From Paenimyroides marinum (GTDB lineage: Bacteria; Bacteroidota; Bacteroidia; Flavobacteriales; Flavobacteriaceae), in NCBI RefSeq assembly GCF_900108395.1, contig NZ_FNXE01000003.1, positions 97,259 to 131,480 of the forward strand: a stretch of DNA of 34,222 nucleotides, given 5' to 3'. A program made the position numbers and the translations under genes. The notes beneath the pieces are model-generated. The model was not told where the DNA came from and did not search any database. It was given only the letters and a program-made list of their open reading frames with translations. Below, piece by piece: positions 1-8,429 of the stretch; within the stretch, counting starts at the first letter, position 1, and every line of letters starts with the position of its first letter.

Positions 1-1
1 T

Positions 2-124
2 ACCCAAAACTTTAATGAACAAACCGAAATACAGCTACATGTAGAAAACTTAGCAAGCGGTACGTATTTATTACATTTACAAACCAATGAAGGTATGGCG
101 GTTAAAAAGCTGGTGAAGAAATAG
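2..124 (+). CDS. C-terminal end of a T9SS type A sorting-domain protein (partial)
   Basis: Only the last 40 codons are present, read in the frame that stops at the TAG at 122-124; the start lies before the window. The residues include the segment LASGTYLLHLQTNEG and end in a basic VKKLVKK tail. This is the usual end of the flavobacterial type A C-terminal sorting domain (TIGR04183 type), where a short beta-hairpin with a G-T/M-Y-x-L/V pattern is followed by lysines. Such domains direct Sec-exported proteins through the type IX secretion system to the cell surface or medium. The functional part of the protein cannot be seen. A strong bidirectional terminator follows at 169-205. Confidence 0.8.
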   Translation, partial: TQNFNEQTEIQLHVENLASGTYLLHLQTNEGMAVKKLVKK

Positions 125-168
125 TCTTACTTTTCTGTATAATGTATTCTTGTAATAAAGTATATTGT

Positions 169-205
169 AAAAAACGCCCTAATTATTTTAATCAGGGCGT
201 TTTTT
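169..205. terminator. Bidirectional rho-independent terminator
   Basis: Two perfect 12-base arms (169-180 and 194-205, core ACGCCCT/AGGGCGT) flank a 13-base AT-rich loop. The A-run on the left and T-run on the right give a U-tract on either strand. It sits between the convergent T9SS cargo gene and rnpA and can end both. The rnpA stop codon lies at the edge of the loop. Confidence 0.85.
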
Positions 206-569
206 GTAAGGTATCTGTAAACTTCTCAAAAAGCTGTTTGGTTTTTTCTTCAATTTCTGTGTAGGTCAGTCGTTCTTTGGTTTGGTAAAAGAACATCATA
301 ACGTAAGGTTCTTGTAAATCATTTAAAAGAATTTGTTTGTTTAAACGGTAGCATTCGCGCAAAACCCGTTTAAAATAATTGCGGTCAACCGCTTTTTTAA
401 AATATCTTTTAGAAACCGAAACACCCATTTGCAAAGGCACCTCTAAATCTTTTACCGGCACGTAAACCAACCGCAACGGATATTTCGTAACCGTGCGTCC
501 TTCAGAGAAAAGCAAATCAATGTACTTTTTCTTTTTTAATTTTTCGGTTTTTGGATAGGTTTGGTTCAT
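192..569 (-). CDS. rnpA: Ribonuclease P protein component
   Basis: This is the protein subunit of RNase P, which helps the catalytic RNA remove 5' leaders from precursor tRNAs. The protein has about 125 residues, normal for RnpA, and is rich in Lys and Arg. It carries the family signature as AVDRNYFKRVLRE (RNR-type motif), preceded by the MGVSVSKRYFKKA strand. The frame stays open upstream to 620, but I chose the ATG at 567-569 (MNQTYPKTEKL), because the extra 17 residues are hydrophobic and unlike the family N-terminus. The stop codon is embedded in the terminator at 169-205. The MBL-fold hydrolase gene is divergent on the other side. Confidence 0.93.
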   Translation of the reverse strand: MNQTYPKTEKLKKKKYIDLLFSEGRTVTKYPLRLVYVPVKDLEVPLQMGVSVSKRYFKKAVDRNYFKRVLRECYRLNKQILLNDLQEPYVMMFFYQTKERLTYTEIEEKTKQLFEKFTDTLQKTP

Positions 570-585
570 AAAATAAAATGTCAGG

Positions 586-593
586 CAAAAATA
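586..593 (-). promoter_or_regulatory. Candidate -7 box for rnpA
   Basis: Read on the minus strand this is TATTTTTG, an exact match to the Bacteroidota TAnnTTTG -7 consensus, 17 bases before the chosen rnpA ATG. A TTTG lies 24 bases further upstream (618-621), slightly beyond the usual 17-23 base spacing, so the assignment is tentative. Confidence 0.4.
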
Positions 594-680
594 CAGATTT
601 TTTAATTCGCTCATTAACAAATTGGCTAATTACTATTTTTATTGCTATTTTTACTAACTCATTTAAAAAACAGAACAAAA

Positions 681-1538
681 ATGAAACTTCACGCTATTGA
701 AGCAGGAAATTTTAAGTTAGACGGCGGTGCTATGTTTGGAGTGGTGCCTAAAGTATTGTGGAACAAAACCAATCCTGCCGATGCTAATAACCAGATTGAT
801 CTGGCAGCTCGTTGTTTATTGATTGAAGACGGAAACCGTTTAATTTTGATTGATACCGGTATGGGCAATAAACAAAGCGATAAGTTTTTTGGCTTTTACA
901 ATATGTGGGGTAATTTTGATTTGGAGCATTCTTTAAAACAAAAAGGATTCAGTAAAAACGATATTACCGATGTATTTTTAACGCATTTGCATTTTGATCA
1001 TTGCGGTGGTGCAGTTTCTTGGAACAATTCGCGTACAGGATACGAAACCACTTTTAAAAATGCAACATATTGGAGCAACGAAAACCATTGGAACTGGGCT
1101 ACCGAACCAAACGCACGTGAAAAAGCATCGTTTTTGTCTGAAAATATCTTGCCGATTCAAGAAAGTGGACAGTTAAAATTTATTGAAACAACGAACAATC
1201 CGCTAATAAATCATTCCGAATTAAATTTTGGTGTTTTGTTTGTAGATGGTCACACCGAAAAACAAATGATTCCGCATATAAAATATCAGGACAAAACCAT
1301 TGTTTTCTGTGCCGATTTATTGCCAACTGCCGGTCACATTCCGTTGCCGTATGTCATGGGATACGATACGCGTCCGTTGCTTACTTTATCAGAGAAAGAC
1401 CAGTTTTTGAAAGAAGCAGCGCTAAATAATTATTATCTGTTTTTAGAACACGATGCCCACAACCATATCATCACGGTAAAAGAAACAGAAAAAGGCATTC
1501 GCTTAAACGAAGTTTTTTCTGTTAACGATATTTTATGA
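681..1538 (+). CDS. MBL-fold metallo-hydrolase
   Basis: This is a 285-residue metallo-beta-lactamase-fold hydrolase. The dinuclear zinc motif HxHxDH is present as THLHFDHCGG (His102, His104, Asp106, His107), following the ILIDTGMG strand at about residues 56-62. Later histidines in DGHTEKQ and FLEHDAHN, and an Asp in the CADLLPTAGH segment, fit the remaining metal ligands. The overall arrangement resembles the YtnP/AttM-like branch that includes lactonases, but substrate cannot be told from sequence. There is no signal peptide, so it is probably cytoplasmic. The ATG at 681 is preferred to an upstream in-frame start at 642, because the extension (MLFLLTHLKNRTK) does not belong to the fold. Confidence 0.85.
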   Translation: MKLHAIEAGNFKLDGGAMFGVVPKVLWNKTNPADANNQIDLAARCLLIEDGNRLILIDTGMGNKQSDKFFGFYNMWGNFDLEHSLKQKGFSKNDITDVFLTHLHFDHCGGAVSWNNSRTGYETTFKNATYWSNENHWNWATEPNAREKASFLSENILPIQESGQLKFIETTNNPLINHSELNFGVLFVDGHTEKQMIPHIKYQDKTIVFCADLLPTAGHIPLPYVMGYDTRPLLTLSEKDQFLKEAALNNYYLFLEHDAHNHIITVKETEKGIRLNEVFSVNDIL

Positions 1539-1599
1539 TTTCACGGTGTAACACATTCATTATTTTAAATACAAATTAGTAAAGTAAGTTTTATCAAAT

Positions 1600-3234
1600 A
1601 TGAAAATTAACAAATCTATTTATTTATCAGCTTTAGTAGCTTTAGCTTTAACAAGTTGTAAAACGGCACAAACATCGTATCTAAGCGATTTAAGTACGTT
1701 AAAACCAATTGAAACAGTAAATCTACCGGCACGTAAGTCTGCTTTGCCAGAAAGCGAATTACAACGCTGGAGCCACTTAGATATTTTAAAAGATACGATT
1801 CCGGGAATGTCTGTTGACCGTGCGTACGAAGAAATCATTAAAGGGAAAGAAGGTAAAAAAGTAATTGTAGCTGTAATTGATTCAGGAATCGAGATAGATC
1901 ATCCGGATTTAAAGCCACAAATATGGACCAATCCCAAAGAAAAAGCAGGAAACGGTAAAGATGATGATAAAAACGGATATGTAGATGATATGCACGGTTG
2001 GAATATTTTAGGAGAAACCAATGAAGAACAATTAGAGTTAACCCGTATTGTTTCTCGTGGCGATGACGGTTCAGAAGAATACAAGAGAGCTGTTAAAGAA
2101 TTAGAAGAAAAACGTGCAGAATTAGAACCATATAAAGCACGTTTGACCATGTTGCAAGATGCACACAAAAAAGTGGCAGAATACTTAAAACAAGAGAGCT
2201 TTACAAAAGCAGATTTAGATAAAATTCCGGCTGATGCACCTGAAGAAGTAACAAAAGCCAAAAACATTTGCTATATGTTAACTGCCGGTGGCGGAGCTGC
2301 AAATGATTATTTAAAAGATTTTGAAGGGTACGTTAACGGTCAGTTAGATTATAACTTAAATCCTGATTTTAAAGGACGTAAAACAAACGATGATATTTTC
2401 GACATCAACGATAAAGATTACGGAAACAACGACGTAATGGGTAACCGCGATCATGCAAAACACGGAACACACGTTGCCGGTATCATTGCGCAAACACGTC
2501 ACAACAATGTTGGTGGCGATGGCGTAGCGTCAAACAATGTAGAAATTATGTCGGTTCGTGCAGTGCCAGATGGTGATGAATACGATAAAGACATCGCTTT
2601 GGCAATTCGCTATGCAGCCGATAACGGAGCAAAAGTAATCAACGGCAGTTTTGGTAAATACTTTGCCCAAAACAGCCAATGGGTACAAGATGCAATTAAA
2701 TATGCAGCTAAAAAAGATGTGTTAATTGTTGTTGCGGCAGGTAACGATGCTATGGATTTAAATCCGGCAAGCGGAGAAGAAATCAAACGTTACCCTAACG
2801 ACCGTATTGAAGGTACAAATACTGAAATTGCTGATAATTTCTTGGTTGTTGGTGCATTAAACCCGGCATTTGGTGAAAAAATGGTAGCAAACTTCTCTAA
2901 CTTTGGATCTGTTGATGTAGATGTATTTGCACCGGGTGTTAAAATTTATGCTACGGTTCCTTATGCAAAATATGAGTATTTACAAGGAACATCAATGGCA
3001 TCGCCAAATGCGGCTGGTGTTGCGGCAATGATTCGTTCATATTATCCAAATTTAACTGCAGCTCAGGTAAAACAAATCATGAAAGACTCGGGTGTGGCAG
3101 TAAATCAGGAAGTAATCGTTTCAGGAAACAAAGAAGACAAACGCAACTTTAAAGATATTTCTACTTCAGGAAAATTCGTGAATCTTTACAATGCCTTAAT
3201 TATGGCAGATAAAATTTCAAAAGGGAAAAAATAA
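1600..3234 (+). CDS. S8 family (subtilisin-like) serine protease, lipoprotein
   Basis: This 544-residue protein begins with a lipoprotein signal (lipobox LTSC, Cys20), so it is probably anchored to a membrane and faces the periplasm or exterior. The subtilase triad is complete: Asp94 in AVIDSGIEIDHPDL, His288 in HGTHVAGI and Ser465 in GTSMASPNAAG, with the oxyanion Asn382 in AAGND. Between Asp and His lies an unusually long insertion of about 190 residues, including a charged, probably coiled-coil stretch (about residues 145-200). No classical inhibitor I9 propeptide is evident; only about 70 residues separate the lipobox from the catalytic domain. There is no T9SS sorting domain. It precedes an M1 peptidase on the same strand, so the two may serve extracytoplasmic protein breakdown. 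Confidence 0.93.
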   Translation: MKINKSIYLSALVALALTSCKTAQTSYLSDLSTLKPIETVNLPARKSALPESELQRWSHLDILKDTIPGMSVDRAYEEIIKGKEGKKVIVAVIDSGIEIDHPDLKPQIWTNPKEKAGNGKDDDKNGYVDDMHGWNILGETNEEQLELTRIVSRGDDGSEEYKRAVKELEEKRAELEPYKARLTMLQDAHKKVAEYLKQESFTKADLDKIPADAPEEVTKAKNICYMLTAGGGAANDYLKDFEGYVNGQLDYNLNPDFKGRKTNDDIFDINDKDYGNNDVMGNRDHAKHGTHVAGIIAQTRHNNVGGDGVASNNVEIMSVRAVPDGDEYDKDIALAIRYAADNGAKVINGSFGKYFAQNSQWVQDAIKYAAKKDVLIVVAAGNDAMDLNPASGEEIKRYPNDRIEGTNTEIADNFLVVGALNPAFGEKMVANFSNFGSVDVDVFAPGVKIYATVPYAKYEYLQGTSMASPNAAGVAAMIRSYYPNLTAAQVKQIMKDSGVAVNQEVIVSGNKEDKRNFKDISTSGKFVNLYNALIMADKISKGKK

Positions 3235-3256
3235 TTTTAAATAAACAGATAAACAT

Positions 3257-3289
3257 AGGGCAACTTGTAGAAGGTTGCCTTATATTTTT
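3257..3289 (+). terminator. Possible weak terminator between the S8 and M1 peptidase genes
   Basis: GGCAAC at 3259-3264 pairs with GTTGCC at 3274-3279, and the flanking bases can extend the stem. A T-rich run (TTATATTTTTA) follows. The stem is short and the M1 gene starts about 20 bases later, so it may act as an attenuating hairpin rather than a full stop. Confidence 0.4.
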
Positions 3290-3301
3290 AATTAAATGCT
3301 T

Positions 3302-5191
3302 ATGAAAAAGCTTTTACTTTTATTAATTACCACTTCAACGGCTGTTGTTGCACAGCATAAAAACCCAAATCCGGGTTACTGGCAACAGCACGTTGATTAC
3401 AAAATGGATGTGACAATGGATGTTGAAAAATTTCAATATTCAGGAACACAGGAGTTGGTTTATACCAACAATTCTAACGATACACTGACAAAAGTTTTTT
3501 ACCATTTATATTTTAACGCATTTCAACCGGGAAGCGAAATGGACGCACGTTTACTTTCAATTTCCGATCCCGATCCGCGTATGGTGAAATCGTTTAAAGG
3601 TGCCGATGGCATTGAAAAAAAAGAAAGTAAACTATCTGAATTAAAGTCAACCGAAATCGGGTATTTAAAAGTAAACGATTTAAAACAAGACGGCACACTT
3701 TTAAAAACCAAAGTGGTAGGAACCATTTTAGAAGTTGAGCTTGCAAAACCATTAGTACCAAAAGCTAAAACTACTTTTACAATGAATTTCAACGGACAAG
3801 TGCCGGTAATGGTACGCCGTGCCGGGCGAAATTCTGATGAAGGCGTGGCATTGTCAATGACGCAATGGTATCCTAAAATGGCAGAATTCGATTTTGAAGG
3901 TTGGCATGCCGATCCATATATCGGACGTGAATTTCACGGTGTTTGGGGAGATTTTGACGTAAAAATCACCATCGATAAAAAATATACCATTGGTGCATCG
4001 GGTTATCTTCAGAATAAGAATGAAATTGGTCACGGTTACCAAGATGAAGGTGTGAAAGTCAATACGCCAAAAAAACAAAAAACGTTAACCTGGCATTTTA
4101 TCGCACCAAATGTACACGATTTTGCCTGGGGTGCCGATCCTGATTTTATCCACGATAAAGTGATGGGTCCAAATAATGTGGAACTGCATTTCTTCTATAA
4201 AAATGATGCCGATATTAAAGATAACTGGAAAAAACTGCAACCAGAAACCGTTAAGTTGTTAGAGTTTTTTAATAAAACCATTGGCGAATATCCTTACAAA
4301 CAATACTCAATTATTCAAGGTGGTGATGGCGGAATGGAATATGCCATGTGTACGCTGATTACTGGGAAACGCAGCCTGCCGAGTTTAATAGGTGTTACCG
4401 CTCACGAGTTTGCACATATGTGGTTTCAGCATATGTTAGCTACCAACGAAAGCAAGCATGGCTGGATGGACGAAGGTTTTACTTCTTTTATCTCAGATTT
4501 TGCGGTAAATCAAATCATGGATAAGAAAAATCAGGAAGATGAAAATCCTTTCCAAAGCATGTACGGTAATTATAATTATATGGTGAGAAAAGGACATGAA
4601 CAACCCCTTTCTACACATGCTGACCGTTTTGACGACAATATGAATTACGGTATTTCGGCTTACACAAAAGGAGCTGTGTTTATTACACAATTGGCGTATG
4701 TGATTGGTTGGGATAATACGTTTAAAACATTAAAACGTTTTTATTACGATTATCGTTTCTCGCATCCTACACCAAACGATTTTAAACGTACCGCAGAACG
4801 TGTTTCAGGTGCTGTTTTAGATTGGTATTTGGTTGACTGGACACAAACCACAAACACGATTGATTACGCTATTAAAAACACAGAGGTTAAAGGGAACGAA
4901 GCAAATATCACTTTAGAGCGCATCGGCAGAATGCCAATGCCTATTGATTTATTGGTGGTTTATGAAGATGAATCAACAGAAAGTTTTTATATACCAAATA
5001 CGTTGATGCGTTGGACGAAAGAGAATCCGTATCCTGAAATCTCACGAACTGTTTTAGAAGGTTGGGATTGGGCGTATCCTACCTACAGTTTTAAATTTGA
5101 TACGAAAGGGAAAAAAATAAAAGCCATTGTTATTGATCCGTCAGAATTAATGGCAGATGTAAATAAGGCAAATAATGTAAAAGAAATTTAA
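3302..5191 (+). CDS. M1 family zinc metallopeptidase (aminopeptidase N-like), exported
   Basis: This is a protein of about 630 residues with a Sec signal peptide (MKKLLLLLITTSTAVVAQ). I use the ATG at 3302; another in-frame ATG at 3296 adds only two residues. It has the gluzincin zinc site HEFAH (370-374, numbered from 3296) with the third ligand Glu393 in WMDEGF, exactly 18 residues after the motif, as in M1 peptidases. The substrate-binding GxMEN motif appears as GGMEY (residues 345-349); this variant is, to my knowledge, common in bacterial M1 relatives. The N-terminal half is the beta-rich saddle domain. No T9SS sorting domain is seen, so a periplasmic or outer-membrane-associated location is likely. 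A good terminator follows at once. Confidence 0.92.
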   Translation: MKKLLLLLITTSTAVVAQHKNPNPGYWQQHVDYKMDVTMDVEKFQYSGTQELVYTNNSNDTLTKVFYHLYFNAFQPGSEMDARLLSISDPDPRMVKSFKGADGIEKKESKLSELKSTEIGYLKVNDLKQDGTLLKTKVVGTILEVELAKPLVPKAKTTFTMNFNGQVPVMVRRAGRNSDEGVALSMTQWYPKMAEFDFEGWHADPYIGREFHGVWGDFDVKITIDKKYTIGASGYLQNKNEIGHGYQDEGVKVNTPKKQKTLTWHFIAPNVHDFAWGADPDFIHDKVMGPNNVELHFFYKNDADIKDNWKKLQPETVKLLEFFNKTIGEYPYKQYSIIQGGDGGMEYAMCTLITGKRSLPSLIGVTAHEFAHMWFQHMLATNESKHGWMDEGFTSFISDFAVNQIMDKKNQEDENPFQSMYGNYNYMVRKGHEQPLSTHADRFDDNMNYGISAYTKGAVFITQLAYVIGWDNTFKTLKRFYYDYRFSHPTPNDFKRTAERVSGAVLDWYLVDWTQTTNTIDYAIKNTEVKGNEANITLERIGRMPMPIDLLVVYEDESTESFYIPNTLMRWTKENPYPEISRTVLEGWDWAYPTYSFKFDTKGKKIKAIVIDPSELMADVNKANNVKEI

Positions 5192-5192
5192 A

Positions 5193-5224
5193 AAAATGCG
5201 ACGTTTATTCGTCGCATTTTTTGT
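5193..5224 (+). terminator. Rho-independent terminator of the M1 peptidase gene
   Basis: Perfect 11-base arms AAAATGCGACG (5193-5203) and CGTCGCATTTT (5210-5220) with a six-base loop lead into a T-run. It begins two bases after the stop codon. Confidence 0.88.
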
Positions 5225-5562
5225 AAAGATGTTTTTCTTTAACACAATCGAGGGAAACATACTACATTTTTTATTACCCGTAGTGCATTATAAAATACTT
5301 ACTGATATACAGAGTCCTTACAAAATAATATAGAAATGGTTGAATACGTCGCATTCAATATCTGTGAGCAGTAAGTTTTTATATACTTACTGTGCTAAAT
5401 GATATATCTATGAATCTGATATCGTAATATAAATGACTGAATTTTAACCACTTATGTTTAAATGAAAAATATGTTGCAGTTTATGTTATTTTTAAAAGAT
5501 TCCATAAAAATATAACGAAACATTAGGTCTTTTTGATATATTTGTTAATAAAACTGATTATG
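5225..5562. other. Gene-free AT-rich stretch with an inverted repeat
   Basis: I see no convincing gene in these roughly 340 bases. There is an imperfect hairpin at 5367-5396 (AGCAGTAAG pairing with CTTACTGTGCT across a two-base bulge). The decamer ATACTTACTG occurs both at 5295-5304 and at 5383-5392. GAAT/ATTC arms frame CGTCGC at 5344-5356, echoing the terminator stem. A TATATTTG at 5537-5544 matches the -7 consensus ahead of the next gene, but no -33 TTG lies at the right spacing. Confidence 0.45.
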
Positions 5563-8115
5563 ATGAAAAAACACTACTTGATCTTACTGTTAATTTTAGG
5601 TTTTCAGGTACAAGCTCAGTATTATAAAGAACATTATATAGCACCGGCACCCTGGCAGTATTGGAACGATGCAAATGAAATTGTAATTGGAACAACAGAG
5701 CCAGCTGCTACTGTTTCGGTAGAATTAAGAAGAAGCGATGGAACACTAATCACCAATCTAACTTTAACAGCAAATAATCCTGTGTCATATAGATTTCAAG
5801 GTGCTTTTACAGCAACACCACGAAATGATATTAATACAGTTTATGATGATCGCGGGTTGATTGTTACCGCTTCACATCCTGTTCTGGTAAATTTAAGAAA
5901 TATTGCGTCGGATGCTCCATTAAGTAACTCTGCTAACATAAAAGGAAATGCATCTTTGGTTAGTTTTGGTTATGAAGGATTAGGATTAGAATTTAGGGTG
6001 GGGTATTACAGAACATCAACGATAGGCTTGGTAGGAGACAATCCTGTCTATTCTGTAATGGCAACAGAAGATGACACCCAGGTTGATATTTTTTCGCAGG
6101 TTATTACTTTGAATAAAGGTCAAAGCTATTTGTTTACTGCTGCACCAGGTACACAAGTAGTAAGCAATAAAGTCGTTGTCATGAATGTGGGAAGTTATGG
6201 TGATACGCCGCAAACCTGTGGAGCGAATGGAGAAGACGGAACCTTTGACCAAATTGCACCTGTACATTCCTTAGGAACCAAATATATGGTTGTTCGTGGT
6301 GAAGGAACACCGGCTACTGCAGGACAGCAACCGGCAGGTTATGGTTCAGAACAAACCACTGTTGTTGCTACCGAGCCCAATACAATCATTAACATCAATC
6401 ATTTCAGTCCTAATGGAACAGCATTTGGTGCACCAATAACCCAGAATTTAGGATTTGCCGGACAAACATATACATTTTACCACGGAGACGGAGCTAATTT
6501 GTTTTCAACAAGTTTAATAGAAGCAGATAAACCGGTTATTGTGTATTCTGGTACAGCGGTTGATTGTGAAACAGATATTTCAACAGTACTGCCTATAGGA
6601 GGCTGTGCCGGTTCATTGAATATCCAAACGAGAAAATTTATTAATTACAATAATAACGATTTGCCTTATTTTGGATTTTGTATAATAGAAAGTCCAACCG
6701 TACCGGTATTTATTGGCGGTCAAAACATAGAAGTTCTCACAGGTAATTTACGTGTCCCTATTGGCAATACGGGACTTTATTTAATTACTTTTAATGACAT
6801 TAATGTAAACAATCCAACAAACATTGTTCTAACATCGGCATTGCCTTTAACATCAAGTTTGGTTCAGCAAGGTAGCGGGTTTTCTATGTCGGCGTTTTTC
6901 TCATCATTTGGTGAAGCTGCAGAAATGCCTGTTGTTGCAAAACGGAATGCCGATTGTAGCATCACATTAGAAGCAGAAAGTGGATACTCTCAATATGTGT
7001 GGCTTTTAAATGGATCCAAATATGAAACCACTACCACCAATAAGCTTATTGTTACAGAATCGGGTAGTTATGCTGTTCAGGTAATGAGAGATTGCGGTTT
7101 GTCGGGTATTTCTGCTCCGGTATCGGTCGATGTTGTTCCTTGTTCAGATCTTGAAATTATTAAAGAAACCACAAAACAAGAAGATTTAGATGTAACCTTT
7201 ACAATTACAGTAACAAATTTAAATCCGTACTTTACAGAGCCCAATGCGGTTGTAACCGATATTCTTCCCAATGGATTTATGTATGTTTCATCTACGGCAT
7301 CAGTAGGAACGTATAATAGCGATACAGGAGTATGGAACGTAGGTGTTCTAGCTCCCAACCAGACAGAAGTATTAACAATTGATTGCCGTATTACTAATTT
7401 GGGAGATTATGTAAATAAAGCAACCATTTCAGGTACTTTAGAAGATACAAAAATGTCTAATAACACAGACACATCTACTATTGCTCCTTATATTGCCGAT
7501 ATTGATGCAGTTAAAGACGACGGGCGTGATTTTTATGTTCATGGAGAACAATTAGAATATACAATCAAAGTAATAAACAAAGGTCCACAAAGAGCAATTG
7601 ATGTTTTGGTTGAAGATTTAATGCCGCATGAAACCACTGAAATGTCCTGGTCAGGTAACGGTAAATCGGGAACCGGCGATTTAGTTGATGTGATCCATTT
7701 GTTAGACCCAAATGAAGAGGTTGTGTACAATGTAACGCTCCGTGTACCTCTTGACCACTTTTCCGCATTTACAAATACCGTCAATATAAGTTCTGATTAT
7801 ATTCAGGATCCAAATCCGGTTTGTAGCAGATGCGCAGATACAGATATTCCTGAGTTTGATTTGCCTAAAGGAATTTCTCCTAATGGAGACGGTAAAAACG
7901 ATTTTTTAAATTTAGAAGGATATTTTGTCGATGAATTAAACATTTATAACAGATTTGGACAAAAGGTTTATTCAAAATCAGATTATGTTAATGAATGGTT
8001 TGGTCAGGATAATAATGGAAAGATCCTGCCAACAGGAACATATTTTTATGAAGTAAAGGTTTTAAAAACCCATTATAAAACAGGATATATCCATTTAATG
8101 TGGCAAGTAAAATAA
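5563..8115 (+). CDS. T9SS type B sorting-domain surface protein with IgGFc-binding-like and DUF11 domains
   Basis: This is a secreted protein of about 850 residues. The ATG at 5563 gives a clean signal peptide (MKKHYLILLLILGFQVQA); an adjacent ATG at 5560 is equally possible. The N-terminal 450 residues match the style of the IgGFc-binding domain found in flavobacterial surface proteins, including the stretch around MVVRGEGTPATAG at about 242. Two DUF11-type beta-sandwich repeats follow (about 529-640 and 646-757; each begins with a Lys-rich strand and has NxGP- or ILPNGF-like segments). From residue 767 runs a gliding-motility-associated (type B) C-terminal domain: GISPNGDGKNDF, NIYNRFGQKVY, LPTGTYFYEV. 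Type B cargo is usually surface adhesin-like. The ligand is unknown, and the IgGFc name does not imply antibody binding. Confidence 0.85.
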   Translation: MKKHYLILLLILGFQVQAQYYKEHYIAPAPWQYWNDANEIVIGTTEPAATVSVELRRSDGTLITNLTLTANNPVSYRFQGAFTATPRNDINTVYDDRGLIVTASHPVLVNLRNIASDAPLSNSANIKGNASLVSFGYEGLGLEFRVGYYRTSTIGLVGDNPVYSVMATEDDTQVDIFSQVITLNKGQSYLFTAAPGTQVVSNKVVVMNVGSYGDTPQTCGANGEDGTFDQIAPVHSLGTKYMVVRGEGTPATAGQQPAGYGSEQTTVVATEPNTIININHFSPNGTAFGAPITQNLGFAGQTYTFYHGDGANLFSTSLIEADKPVIVYSGTAVDCETDISTVLPIGGCAGSLNIQTRKFINYNNNDLPYFGFCIIESPTVPVFIGGQNIEVLTGNLRVPIGNTGLYLITFNDINVNNPTNIVLTSALPLTSSLVQQGSGFSMSAFFSSFGEAAEMPVVAKRNADCSITLEAESGYSQYVWLLNGSKYETTTTNKLIVTESGSYAVQVMRDCGLSGISAPVSVDVVPCSDLEIIKETTKQEDLDVTFTITVTNLNPYFTEPNAVVTDILPNGFMYVSSTASVGTYNSDTGVWNVGVLAPNQTEVLTIDCRITNLGDYVNKATISGTLEDTKMSNNTDTSTIAPYIADIDAVKDDGRDFYVHGEQLEYTIKVINKGPQRAIDVLVEDLMPHETTEMSWSGNGKSGTGDLVDVIHLLDPNEEVVYNVTLRVPLDHFSAFTNTVNISSDYIQDPNPVCSRCADTDIPEFDLPKGISPNGDGKNDFLNLEGYFVDELNIYNRFGQKVYSKSDYVNEWFGQDNNGKILPTGTYFYEVKVLKTHYKTGYIHLMWQVK

Positions 8116-8142
8116 CTTAAATTAAGATCTTCACTATATCAC

Positions 8143-8169
8143 AAAAAGCAACTTTTAAGTTGCTTTTTG
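8143..8169 (+). terminator. Rho-independent terminator
   Basis: AAAAAGCAACTT (8143-8154) and AAGTTGCTTTTT (8157-8168) form a perfect 12-base inverted repeat ending in a T-run, 27 bases after the stop of the T9SS type B gene. Confidence 0.85.
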
Positions 8170-8331
8170 TTGTTAATTCTGCATGTCTTTGTGCAACATA
8201 AAAAAAACAGTATGTAATTTAGAATGAGTTCATACAGAGTAGTCGGTATAAAAATTTAGATTTATTTTTATAAAACCTCATTTTTTACTAAATTTTATAT
8301 TGATCATTTAATGGTTAATTAAAAGAAATGA

Positions 8332-8365
8332 TTGTTATTAAACGATTAAAACAAGGTTATCTTTG
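8332..8365 (+). promoter_or_regulatory. Candidate promoter of the TonB-dependent receptor gene
   Basis: TATCTTTG at 8358-8365 matches the flavobacterial -7 box. TTG at 8332-8334 lies 23 bases upstream, the upper end of the accepted spacing. This predicts a leader of about 60 bases. The rest of the gap from 8170 to 8429 is AT-rich and holds nothing else I can recognise. Confidence 0.55.
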
Positions 8366-8429
8366 TGATTTTCATAAAAACAGAAGTGATAAATGATTTA
8401 TTTTTGCCAAAAACTTAACAAGTACAACA

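Noticed and set aside
570..620. An N-terminal extension of RnpA from an upstream ATG
   Set aside because: The added residues are hydrophobic and out of keeping with the family; the candidate -7 box also lies inside this stretch.
5563..8115. A true antibody-binding function from the IgGFc-like domain
   Set aside because: The domain name comes from distant similarity and is widespread in environmental flavobacterial surface proteins; nothing here supports binding of antibodies.
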